Assembly (NCBI RefSeq): GCF_014805625.2
Contig: NW_023998540.1
Location: forward strand, 211,106-275,105
From: Glossina fuscipes
Taxonomy: Eukaryota > Arthropoda > Insecta > Diptera > Glossinidae
Reading direction: 5' to 3'
DNA: 64,000 bases
Part shown: positions 11,480 to 24,100 of the stretch, piece by piece
Layout: the number at the start of each line of letters is the position of its first letter
Position numbering within the stretch: position 1 is the first letter of the stretch
The notes under the pieces: generated by a model
Databases searched by the model: none
What the model was told of the DNA's origin: nothing
The model's input: only the letters and a program-made list of their open reading frames with translations
Made by a program: the position numbers and the translations under genes

Positions 11480-12330
11480 TTAGAAAAAAAAAAAAGAAGG
11501 GACCGAATGTTTTGTATCCACCACCGATTAAATAGGAGAAACAGAACTAAAATTTTATACTCTGTAATATTTAGTGGTCGCGGGTAAGTTTTTTGTATTT
11601 TCAAAATAAAGGTGAAAGTTTATGCGGCGTGCGTGTTGTGTTTTGTGAGCAACAAGCAAAAAACACGAAACACACGGTGTTCACAATTTTTATGTCATAG
11701 GCGTGTGCAGATATATGTTTTGGGACCAGTTTTGGTAATTTTCAAATCATTTGCAAATCTCTTTATTTTCGCGAAGGGGAGATACTACACAACAGGCACT
11801 CATGATTATTTGCATTCAGATTTTGAAACTGATCATAAGTTTATATAAAGTATATACTTTCTGGGATTGTTGAAGTCCGCTTTTGCTCGTTATAAAAGAA
11901 TTGAAAAAAAATTAAATTTTAATAGATTATAACAAAGGGCAGGCGTGGACAATTTTTCTCAAATTTGTGCAGGTATTATAGCATCGCCCATAGAATACAC
12001 GTTCAAATGTTAGCTTATGAATAACGAACAAAAAATCAATGCTTTACTCCTTTCGAAAAACATAGGTGTTCCCAGTTTTCGTGTTATTGCAGGCGTACTC
12101 TTCAAGCGATTTGGTTCAATGTTATTACCAAACTGTGTGAAAGAACTTCAATCGTTTCCTCCACATTTGAAGACGATAGCTTCCCTTTTGTGGCCAGGGG
12201 AATGCTTACGCATAGACATTGCACACACGAACAGGTGGACACGCTTCAATCGAGTTAGAATTTAAGGCTGAACAAGAATATATACTTTCATTGAAGTCCT
12301 CTTCTGCGCGTTACAAACCAAAAGTTAAAT
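11480..12330 (+). repeat. Dispersed repeat family A, copies 2a and 2b
   Basis: The first copy starts with 'gggaccgaatgttttgtatccaccaccg' (about 11498) and ends near 11905 with a 'tatatactttctgggattg' motif. A second partial copy runs from about 11935, with 'ggcgtggacaatttttc' and 'gcatcgcccatagaatacacgttcaaat', to about 12330, where 'gaatatatactttcattgaagtcc' repeats the same ending. Two similar endings about 420 bases apart suggest nested or adjacent insertions. The reading frames here have no recognisable product. Confidence 0.55.
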
Positions 12331-13116
12331 CTAGACATCAAGTACGATGTTTCAGGCAAGATCTTAAAATCTTGAAGTCACAACAGCAACTTCGAAGACT
12401 GATAATTAAAATCAGTCGGATTATGAATTGTTTCCAATCAACTCCAGGTCTTACAGATAATGCTTGCAATAATGACATTTATTTTTAATAAAAGATAATC
12501 ATTATTAATTTTCAAACAAAAAAATGAACACATTTCATTAAAAACTTTAAACGACTGTTAATATTCGCACGGTTGCAATTTATTGAAAGTAATGAATCTC
12601 TTTAGGAATTAAGATCTTACCTTGTGTAAGCAATCTGGCAACGCATTAATGCGCATGATTGTACTTAAACTGTAAATCAGTTAGTAAATAAGAAGCAGTG
12701 TTTTGTGTGTAATGCATTTACCGGTTAAATGTTGATTTAAGTGCGTTCTTGTTAAAACTATCTGTTGTTTTTGTTTTTTTGCTTAAAAAATTGTCTTCAT
12801 TTGAACCTCTGTTTTCCTAATTGTTATTAATAATAATTATTTGACTTGAAGTAAATTTTGAATATTTTTTCCGAAAAAGCGTAAAACAATTTGCAAGAAA
12901 TAATTTGATCAATGAAAAAATCACTGAATGGTAACAAATATTAATTTATTATATATATATTTATGATTCCAAAATCACTCATAAATCAGGCTTGGACTTG
13001 CGAATTTCACCACAATCCACAACCATAAAAATTGTACTGAAACAAAAGGAAACTGTAAAAGCTGGCTTAGCCGACAAATTATCCTCTGTAGGTGCAGGTC
13101 GGCGCAGAGTTACAAG

Positions 13117-16100
13117 ATGATTAATCATCAACTAATTGCTGACCATGCCGCTAATAATTACGTCCTGAATTTCATTGGATGTCCAACAACAGAGGACATC
13201 CAACAAATGAACTTTTCCCAAGAGTAAGGGAAAACTGAAAGGACTAGTTACGGTACCTATCAATTAATTTACCTTATTTTTTATGCTCTTCTATTTCTTA
13301 GATTCGAAGATGTTTCATTGCCAGAATGCTTAACTCCACCATCGTCAGTAAATAATCTCGATAATCCACGGTATCATCAGATGTTTACACATATATATGA
13401 CGGCTATCAACAAACAACAAACAGCAGTTATGGCAGCATAAATTCCACAGGTCAGCTATCTGTGGAACAAAACGTATCGTACGTATGAACTTTAAAATCT
13501 TAATTTCTACTCGTATTTATCTTAACTCTTATCGTAAAAAAAATTAGGGAAAATTATATAATTAGAATTATATAAATCTTTAGATGCGACATATAACTGA
13601 AAATTGACATACACCGTTTCAAATGAGGTTTGCAAAAGTCCATAACAGATATAAAATTTCAAGAATTTATATAGGTTTGGTACACTTTTTTCTCTAGAAG
13701 TCCTTTTCAAGGTCTTTTCGAAAACTGACTCAAAGTCAAACTAGATTTATTTCAAATACAATTCAAGTAAATGAATCGTACGACATAGTAAGATCGACAT
13801 AAATTAAGTCGCCCCTTTAGAACTTGGTTCAGATGTGTTAAATAGATTCGAAAATTTTGTTGCGCGTTCCGTATAAATGGCATTTAAACTTCCCCGAAAA
13901 GACTTAACCAAGAAGAACTCAACGCTATGACGGTGCCGTCTGTCTCTCAAGTTAAAGTAACATTTTTGATCGTATGCAATACACAAATAGCAACCCTGAC
14001 AGTATATTTTTTTGCATACTTAGGCTATCGTGTTCTCATAGTGGCTTGTGTTCTTATATAGAGGAAGTTAAGAAGTTTTAATTTATTTTGCAAATTTTAC
14101 TTTTTCTTTTTTTTAATAAATTTTACAATCTCTTTTATTCACACTTTTATTGACTTTTACGATTTTATTATTTAATATGAGACGAAAAATTAATCGCAAA
14201 ATAAGAAGAGACGAAGACACATTAAATGATAGGTGAGCGTCACATTTCGTAAATACCTGTAAACAAATTTTCAGCCAATGCCTTTTTTGCTTTTTATTTA
14301 TAAATCTAAAAATCTTATTAACGATTTCGGTTCCGTTGTGCTTGCAGTGATAATTATCAGAACATTCAACATTTAACGAACGCTGTTACTCCCCATGTGA
14401 TCATATCCCCCTCTGCGGTGGAAGAAGATGATTTAGATGTAAAGTAAGTTTAATTTGACTCTCACAAATAATTGTGGATAAAATATTTTTGCGTATACTT
14501 TGCAGACCTTTCGAAGAACCATTAGGTTTACTTCAGAGCATCGATGTAAGTTTTTATAAATTAGCTATGCTTTAAAATTTTTCATTAAACAAATGCCTGT
14601 TGTCACTTCTTTTTCCAGTCCGGCAACTTGATGCAACTGAGCCAGGTAACTTGAACTCGTAGGTTTCTATTTAATTAATGAGTGTGAGTTTTTAGCAAAC
14701 TTCCGCCAAGTGGGATAAGCAGTCGATAAACTTCATCTATATATATATATATATATTTTCTTTTTTTTGGTAATAATTAATATTGAATTGTTCCTCTCCT
14801 GCTCCTAGTTCTATACATTTGCGTCATCGCGTTTAAATACACAAAAATATGCAATTGCGGCTACAAAGGAAAAAATGGCCAAAAATACCGCACTGATTAT
14901 AGAAATGACGTAGCATTTATTTAATATTGTGCGTTCTTTCCATTGTTTACGATGATGTGACTCCATTGTAATAGACAATAGAACTTAGAACTTTTGACAA
15001 AATGTAACTAAAGAAAAAAAACGATTGAAGTAAAAAACAAAATGGGTGCAAGTTGAAAATATAATCGAAGTGTATATCAAATGATAAAAAAAAAAATCGA
15101 TTCACTTTAGATCAAGCTTTCAACAATGAGTTTCTGTGGGGACAGATCACAGACAACTTTTTTAAATTGCAAAAAGCGAAAACATTTTATCCTCTTAGAT
15201 TAGTTAATTTCAAATATATATATATATCTGATGTGCATTAATACAAGAGACGTCTTAGAAGTTCAGGCTTAAAAAAAAACTTGTTGTATTTAATTTTTTT
15301 ATTTTGTAATTTTTTCTCAACTAATTTTGAATCCACCATAAACATCTTTCAGCAATCGTCGGTGCAACGCACGCTAGTAGGAGAACACATCAATAACAAA
15401 CCGGTAAAATTGTTAAATCTTCATCTCAATAAATACTGTTCTTTGAACGTCAAGTAATTTGTTTTTTGCACTTGTAGAAAATCAATCTCCCGCCATCGCT
15501 TGAGGAACATGAAGGAGATTATAAATTTCGAATTAGTGTACAATCTAAAGGACCTCAGATACGAGGTAATAAAAGTAATGCCGTCTATTCGGAACACCTC
15601 AAAAAGTTATACATCAAGAAGAATGAAAATGTTTACATTGACGCTTACTACACTTTGAAAATACCGATACAACCACTACGTGCAAGAGCATTTATGGTTT
15701 TCTCAAAAGACACAAGCGAACCAGTGTTGAGATGCCAAAATCATATTTGTGAGGATAACAATGGTACGTCGAACAAATGTAAAATAAAGACTTTTTTTCT
15801 AAGCTCTTATTGAAATCATTTCTTTATGATCACAGAGAACATCAAAATACGTCATTCAATGTTACGTTGTGAAAATGCGGGGGTAGAATATTGTGGCAGC
15901 GAGACGGGCAAATATATTAAGGATCGTTATTCGGTGGTGATACCTTTGGATGCTTATGTGAAATCAGCGGAAGGCGAGAACCAAGTTAAACAACAATTGT
16001 TGTTTAATTTTTCCTGCAATAATTCTTGTATGGGTCGTCGTGAAACCAGCGCTATATTTCTGTTGGAAACTATGAGGTTAATAAATCGTAATTAAATGCA

Positions 16101-16740
16101 AAAAATGTTGTCCCATTATATTTAAATACTTGTTAATTTTTAGTGGTGAAATTTTAGCGCAACGTGTTCTGCATGTAAAAGTATGTACATCGCCCCGTCG
16201 CGATAAACGTAGTGAAGAAATGCCTCCGAAAATGAATAGAAAGCGCAAGGCTCCTTATGGTGAATGAAATTGATATTTATTGATATTGTTACGAATTTAA
16301 TTTAATTTTATTATTTTCAGAATACTGTACTGAAACCAAAACTCTGAAGCTTGACAACTCTTCGTTAAATACTGATTACAGTCGCAGTAGTTGTGAAGAA
16401 ATAAGTGAATATGGGATAAGCGATGGTAGCGGCGGAAAATGTTCTAATCATTCTCTTCACAGAGAAAATAATGGGGATTTCGTGATGACGTTAAGATTTA
16501 AGAATCGCGAGGCGACACTGAATGCTATTAAATTATTGTTCGTTGACGTCCAAATGCGAGAATTTTTCTATCATATTCCCAAAGAAAGAGATGAATTTTG
16601 GCATTTATATCGTAAGTACGATGGGAATTGTGAAAATAGAAATGTAATTCATTTTATTATTTAGTTTTCTTTCCGTTATATTATTCTCATTGATTTTATC
16701 GCATTAATTTGTTGCAGAAGAAGCATTGGCGGCCAACTAA
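13117..16740 (+). CDS. p53: p53 transcription factor, two alternative N-termini
   Basis: This is a tumour-suppressor-type transcription factor acting in the DNA-damage and apoptosis response. Shared exons are 14348-14443, 14506-14545, 14619-14645 (27 bases), 15353-15403, 15478-15763, 15836-16076, 16144-16259, 16321-16611 and 16718-16740. Starting with exon 14177-14232 they give 408 residues. The alternative upstream start uses 13117-13223 (or the inner ATG at 13207) plus 13302-13478, spliced in the same phase to 14348, giving 484 (or 454) residues. This parallels the short and long Drosophila isoforms. In short-form numbering, residues 40-75 are an acidic/LL..I..GNLMQLSQ segment like fly p53. 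The DNA-binding domain is about 91-290, with zinc ligands Cys176, His179, Cys246 and Cys250 and the signature SCNNSCMGRRETS. VKVCTSPRRDKR follows, then a basic NRKRK signal (297-301) and a C-terminal oligomerisation region (about 357-408). All phases close without a frameshift. Confidence 0.92.
14177..14232 (+). CDS. p53: p53 short-isoform first coding exon
   Basis: The 56-base exon encodes MRRKINRKIRR followed by DEDTLND and ends at an AG/GTGAGC donor in phase 2, the phase needed by the acceptor before 14348. It lies between the long-form N-terminal exons and the shared body, so it must be transcribed from an internal promoter or be alternatively spliced. The very basic start differs from the long form's N-terminus. 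The surrounding region (13490-14170) has no other exon that I can support. Confidence 0.6.
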
Positions 16741-17592
16741 ACCCTCGCTTTGATTTTTTCATCATTATTCCATTACAAATTTTCACGGTATTCTTTTTTT
16801 TTTTTTTGTGTGTGCCTTTGTGTTCAGTAATCACTCTATTGTCAACGTATAATAGTTTCGAATTACAATTAAATTTAAATTTTTCTTTCAATTTTTGAAA
16901 GTATTCAAAAATATGTAAAAAACATTCCAACTTAGTAGATGAAAAGTGTAAACAAAATTCATTTTTAGCTGTAGTTAAATATGTTTATTCAAGTCATTTG
17001 CTTTTGTATTTGCAATAGTTTATGTGCCTTCTATTTCATTTATTTTTTTTGCCTTTTTTTTCTTCATGTTTTTTCCATTTATAAAATATTCATTATATGT
17101 ATTTCTATTTTTTTTTTTTAATAAACTGATTTTTTTGTGTTTTTGAAGAAGCGAAGAAAATGTATGCGAATTTAATTAAAAAGACCAAGAGAATAGTTAT
17201 GTTGTACATAAAGAAAAAAAAAATTGTAGGCGAACCTTGTCAGTGTCAGCGGAAAATTTAAAATATTAAGTTTTTTCAACTGTTATTTATGTTCTTCAGA
17301 AATATTTTCAGCAAATAATCGAAACTGTGGCGTAGACAATTATTACATTCATTAATTTATTACAAATGAACTTATGGGTGATTGGGGTAAAAAAACACTT
17401 TGCCAAATAAAAACAAAAATCTTTGTGAGAATTGCTTATGTTTTTAATTGTGACTTTATCATGACCTAAGAATGTGTCTCATAACTACGCTCAATTTTGT
17501 CGTAAGCCGTCGCAGCATCAAACCGATTGTCAGCCTTTGTAACTAATATTTTATGTCTTTTTTTCATCATTCATGCTTCGCTACTTGTTCAG
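16741..17592. other. p53: p53 3' region
   Basis: T-rich untranslated sequence follows the p53 stop. Candidate polyadenylation hexamers AATAAA occur at 17120-17125 and again near 17405. No independent gene is seen. Confidence 0.45.
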
Positions 17593-18024
17593 CTGCATTG
17601 AACGCGGCGGTAGTAAAGACTACGGCAAATGCTAGTGACAATCATTTTACTAACCAAGGAAAGGTGGGGAAAAATTAAATAATATAAATGGTAATGTTTA
17701 CCATTCGGAAGGCCGAAAGCAGTTCACTAACCCGCCTCAGATTAAATACGATTTCATATGATCCTAGACATTACGATGAATGCACTGCGCCTACTAAATG
17801 TGTTTCTTGTAATGTCCCTTTCTGTCTATTTTTTCTGCTCAACTATTCTAGAATAGACATGATTCCCAGAATTCGCCTATCCCTCCGAGCACACAAATCT
17901 CTTGACATCTACATTATACTTAATTTATTAAAACAATTCCTCGAGTTACACTAGTTTTTTCTTATCTCTTCAACTTCAGACCACACAGGTGCATATGATC
18001 GCCTGGTTATACGACGCTTTTTAA

Positions 18025-21000
18025 ACCATATTTTGTAAACTTATTTATGAAATATACGCAAATTAGGCACGCCCTTGGATGGGAAATATTACGACAGCAT
18101 ATATGTTTGGGAAGTTTCTGTAGTACCACTAGATGATTGAAACGCAAAAAATAAGGAAAAATTACCATTAGGACAACGTTTGTTTGCTAAAATTAATCTG
18201 GCCTGTAATACGGTATTTGCGGTGCCCATGGAGCTAATAAGACGATTACAAAAGCTACGTTAAAAAAAAGAACAATTTAGTCGAGTTGAGAATGCTCGCT
18301 AATTCGGTTTTCTGTACAAAATTAATTTCAGATTAAACTCAGCTGTAACTGAGAGAAATATATGAAAATATCTGAAAACGACGAATGAGATCGTTTAGTT
18401 AAATTGTTTCAAAATCTTACAATGAAAAAGTTTCGATGAGTAAAGGCATATTTCATTCACGACATTATTTTAATTTTATATTTCAATCGAGCGTTGCACA
18501 CACACAAACACACATGCGCGCAAGTGAGGACATTGAACTTAGTTTAGTTTCAATACAATAACAAAAAATATTTTCTCTAACAAAAAAAAAAAAAAAAAAA
18601 CAGCAAAATTACTGCATAGATTTATATTTATAGTCGAAAACTACAGAAACGTCATTTTATAATATCAATACACATGCGTATATCTGCATATCTTTACGCA
18701 TGCGTACCATGTTGTGCATATTTATGTAAAGCAATGCTGTGGCTTTCAATCCATGTGTTCCAAATCTTTTAAAGTCTTATACTAAAAGTCACACGTGTTA
18801 AGTTAAACATGTGTGCGTCATCAACTAATCCTACGAAATTACATTTGATTGTGCGATTTTTCCTAAACAGATGTAAATTTTGCCCGAATACATTTATTTT
18901 AAAAATGCTTGTCTTGGCAGATATATCCTATCTAAGTTTATCATACGCGTCATATGGTAAACACTCGCAAAATTAAAGTCAGTGACCTTTCTCAACGCAA
19001 ACTAAATTGTATGAAAACAATTTATATGTAACTTGTATAACGAACTTTACGGAACTTTATTTTATTCTTAAGCTATAGTGTGCAATGAATGAGTCAATCT
19101 TGGTATATTGATGTATTTAATTGTTGCGATTTATGTATATATTATTAATTGTTATAAGTCCACCTGCGCGTAGTCAGAAAAAGTTTAATGTTATTATGAC
19201 CTATTTTGGCAGAAGACAAACCGTTGTTAACCGGAAGACCTTTGGCAATTTTAACTATTTATGGCGTCAATGTTGTTTTCCTTTTTTAGTGGTTTATACT
19301 TTTTTTATGCATATTTTTTTTTTAGCTTTATTTCTTTTTAACCTGTCTCTTGTAAGCATGTTTCGTACGTGTTAAGCATAATCATTAAAATTGTTAGCTG
19401 GAGCAAGATTTTCTATGCTTTTGTTGGTTATTTACTTTATTGGATTTGCACTCATAGAACCTGCTAAGTAATATTTATACTTGAGTGAGATTCCTAAGAT
19501 TCATAGTGAGAGGTTCCGTAAAGTATGAAAGGTGTTCCGATAAAGGCGACATTTTACATTCACTTATCATATCCAAACTTTGGTGGCAAAAGCTCGAGTA
19601 TCATTGGTCAATTAAGGAAGCATTTTTTTTTTTCAGCTCTTCTCCGCGAAATTCCATTAATTGATTTGAATGTGAAACTAAGCCTATACTAGATTATTAA
19701 CTAAAATTGACAACATTAACGCACTTAATGAGATCTCTTTACATATAGGGAAGTAAAAATTTTCCGAAAAAATTGCTTGGTTCAATTCGGTTTTAAAGGT
19801 AAAGAGAGATGTAAGCACAAAATTTAAAAATGTTTCCGAATTTAATGCTTCAGATCGGGAATGGATTGCGGTTGTGAAACGAAAGGCAATACGGCATCAA
19901 TAGCCTCATGCTAACAGAGAGTGTGTGAGCATTTAAATTTGGATGACTTGATGATGAAGAAGTATAGACTCCTACGTAGAAATTTGCATCGTCGTCTCTT
20001 GGGGATAACAGCACAAAAGCAGATCAGTTTGATGATTTGAAGACAGGCTTTCGGCCTGGCCTATGGTGCCTATGCAAAGATGCACTAAGCGAAACATCTC
20101 GTATTCTGAGATATAGGAGAGGGATGTCAACTCTTTCTTTTGGATTTCTTTTCTTAAAGGATATCATTATTTGTTGAGATTTAAATACTTTCCTTTATAT
20201 ACGTAACGTATTGAGACTACTCTGCTGTCGGCGACCGTAACTTTTTTTTCTTTTATTACGGGGTTTTCATACGTGGTTGGTGCATTTCTGCATCCTGAGT
20301 GAACTACCCTACTTAGCCATTACACAATTGTCTCCCTATGAATAAAGTGTAGATTTTTTCCGTGCTGAACTCTCAGAGAGTTAAAAAATAAAAAAGAAAA
20401 AAAAATTCTTAAACCTTTCTCGATTTTCCAGTTTTAGTTTTCTCTCTTTACTCTCTTTAAGGTAAATACTGGATTTTTTTCTTTCATTCATTGTATTCTC
20501 ATTGATATATTGCGATCTTGTCTTGGAAATTATTGAGTGTTTTCGATAACTGACGAAATGTCACTCAAAATGAAAGCTCATTAAATGGAGAGCTTGGACG
20601 AAATAAACAAACACACGCGAACGTATATCTCTCCCCAATATCTAATAAAATTGACGACGACGACGACGACGATGATGATGATGGTGATGATGATGATTAA
20701 TAAAACAATAATAATACGAAACAATGGTAGCAGCATACGAAACACGATACTTTGCTAAACTGCTAAGCTAACTGTGTTTATAAGTAAGAATAAGTGTCCA
20801 GACGAGATTATGTGAAAACGTTAAAAGCAGTCGCGTAACTAAATGGCGGTAAAGATGCACAAACAGTTGAGAAGTGTTACGATAAAAAGCAAAATAAATA
20901 AATAAGTTTTTTGAGTGGAAAAATAATAAAACAACATCTATGATATATACGCAGAAAATATTTTTTTTTTGAAACGACAAACGCGTTTACGGCGTCTTAG

Positions 21001-21055
21001 ATGAAACACGACCTGATTGTTAATGTGTTTTATTAAGTGAAAAGCAAAGCAAAAA

Positions 21056-21087
<32 letters not shown>

Positions 21088-21195
21088 GCCGTATTTAAGC
21101 GAATTTTTTTAAATATTTTTTTGTTGTTTTTTTTTTTGGTTTTTCGTGCAAACGTTTATTTTATTATTGAAATTTGAAAAAAAGTGTGTCAGAAA
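18025..21195. other. Intergenic plus upstream region of the dehydrogenase gene
   Basis: No complete gene is seen. There is one short p53-like reading frame near 18049-18263 (see findings). Simple sequence includes an A18-type tract near 18582-18600, a GAC/GAT trinucleotide run at 20653-20697 and a 30-base A tract at 21057-21086 just upstream of the dehydrogenase ATG. Confidence 0.4.
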
Positions 21196-24100
21196 ATGGT
21201 GGAAACAGCGACCACAACGACCATAACGCATGTAACGAGTACCACACCTGTACCACCACCACCAACAACCACTCCCACTGCTCATAACATCTCAATCGCG
21301 ACCAGTTCCACTGCAACACTAGCCAGTTCTCGTCAAAATGATGAGGTTACTAGAGGCATTTTCAATTTGAAAATTATTGTCTTTCTCCTATTATTGCCAT
21401 TAATATTGTTTGCGGTATTTTTAAAACATCTGCTGGATTATCTCTTCGCTTTGAATCTTAAAGAAAAAGATGTTACGGGAAAAGTAGCTCTGGTAAGATC
21501 CATAAGTAGATAACACATTACTGATATGCTATTTGCAATAAAAACAAGTTGCCCTTATTGTTGGAATTGTGAAAGCGTCTAAAAACCATCTTATATGATA
21601 TGGTTAAACGACAGACCAAATAATGTCTCTTTCGAACCGAATTATTGATACCTTTCGCAACTCCGTTTAACTTTCGTGTTTCATTACAAAAAGAAATACG
21701 CGAAAGAGAAAAAGTGAACGTAAACCGATCTAACTCAGAATGGTACGCGTACGGAGGGCATTGTCGAAACTCGTTTGGGCCTATTTACGATAAATATGTG
21801 CGCCTAATTGAGAGCATAAGAAATTTCAAGTATTTTTGTTCTAAATTGTTTACACGACTTTAAAGTTTTTAATAATGACGAACTAATTGCGAGTAGTGCG
21901 TGCAACTCGAATGATTCTTATTTACGTGGGATTTCTTATCAAGGGGATACCTGGCAAATAGTTCCCTGGAAAAAAGTCTCGTTAATGATGAGCATGTGTT
22001 GAGAAACAGAACGAATCGATTAAAAACTCATGTTGAACACATATTTATCGCAAAGCAGATGTCCGACGATTACAAACTCAACATTAAAACGATTGTACTC
22101 TCCGTTAATGGGGATGATATAAGAAAAAAAAAAAAAAAAAACAAAATCGTGGTTTCATTTTTTCTCTTCAAGTTGCTTATCAATAACGTCATCGAACTAA
22201 CAACCACAACAAGTTTTTTCTTGAAATTTATTTCAGTTTTACTTTACGTGAACCAGGGACGGACAATTGTGTCTGCGTTTTTTTTTTTTTTTTTTTTTTT
22301 TGTAAATTTTAAAAAAACCAAAACCTTTTTTAAAAAAAAAAAAAAAAAAACCCTCAAAACCCTTTGCCGAGTATAGTGTTAATTAATGATAAATTCTTCT
22401 CTGGGTGTGGTTCTATTATTCATACATTATGTTTGGAAAAATTTCATATCTTTTTATATATATATATATATACATATATATACATAGGTAATTGATTTCA
22501 AAGGTTTATGTTTATTAAAAGCCGTAAACAAATTCGCAATGGGACAAACTTGCACAACCAGTCAACAGTCGTCTTCTTCGTAGAGTGTGTGTCTTCGCCT
22601 ATGCGTGTATTGCGATCTTATTTAAAAACAGCTCAACACAGACTTATTAGTGCATTGCAGCGAATCGTAAGCACCGCAATCGCATTGATAATATAGACAA
22701 ACAAACGTAATGAAGCTTTTTTTGTCAGCGCGAATTATGGCGTCAGTTGATCCACCAATATCCACTGCAGTATTACGTTATTTGCATAAAAATTTAGAAA
22801 ATTTCATTTAGCAATTTATAGCTTGTTAATATCAAGCACGAAGGCATTGGCCAAGCTCCAGATTTTTAGTCAAATTTCTTTCGATACCTGACAAGCGCAT
22901 GGGCAAAGGAATAGGTAAATGGGTTCAGAGTTTTGCTCTGAGCGAAAATGTTTTCCATCTCTCAGTATCTGCTTTACATGCACTCACATCTATGTTACAT
23001 ACGATGTGACAAAGCTAATATGCCAACATATTTTGTTTACACTTACAATAGAAAAATGTAATTATTCTCCTCGCAAATAATTTTTTAGTTATTTTGTTTT
23101 ATTAAATTTTTGTTTACAAATCACTTTTCATACTCACGGCGTACGTGCATTAAGTTTATGATCTCGTACATCGCGGCCGGTATATTCCTTAACCCTAATG
23201 AGATTTCGAAAATTTGTATTATATTAAAAATTAAGTGAAATTGTCTGCTTGAAGGAGTTCACAGTCTCCTTTTCTTCTTCTTGGATATAAACTTATAATT
23301 TAAAGATTAAATGAAACAGCGAAACCTTACTCTTAAAACTTGTATTTGTTAGAGCAAATCATTTCAAGTCTCTTGCTTCTTTCAAATCGTTCCGGTTTTC
23401 CATTCGATATTGTGTTTAAAGTTAACCAAATTTGAAACTATATAAGCACATGGTAGAAGCCTTGTGGTTCGATTTAAGTTACTTTAAAACTTCTCTCAGG
23501 TTTTATTGTGTTCTTACCTAAGCATGTCTAGCACAGTACAGAGCTCTCTCTTTAAGATAATCGCAATCAAAAGGAGTTGTTCGCCATCTCACATATTGTA
23601 CATTATATGTAAGAAAAACAGACTTTAAGATACTGGAGGAATAGAGCTAGGAGAGCCTTTCCATACACATTTCCATGAACATTAGTGTAGAAGTTACAGT
23701 TGTTTTAATGATTCGACATTTATTTTTGTGAAGTAGATAAAACTGAATTTCTTGTGTAGCGTAACGGTCGGAATGTTTGAGAATTTTGGCATATTTCGTT
23801 TGAAGTTAATTCGTTAAAACCATCTAAGCATCCTACGGATTCGTCAAGAGTAGCGAGATCTATTTGGCGCCTTACGAACTTATTGGATGGCATGTTATAC
23901 ATCTGAGTCAGCAATGCAATGTAGTGCAAACTTCACCCTCTATTGTCTTCTGTGTAAGTTTAAGAAGAACATAATTTCATTAAGCGAAAAGTACTGTATT
24001 TAAACAATTGTTTATATTCTCTGTTAACGGTAAATAGCGAAAATTGCTTCTGCAGTCAACTCTCAATATTAGCTAGACTTTTATAATACTCTTTTGGGAC

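Noticed and set aside
12017..12488. Two overlapping plus-strand frames of 82 and 89 codons
   Set aside because: They lie wholly or largely in repeat family A copies, with no family resemblance or splice support.
20653..20697. Acidic Asp repeat as a coding tract
   Set aside because: It is a GAC/GAT trinucleotide run with stops directly after it and no exon borders.
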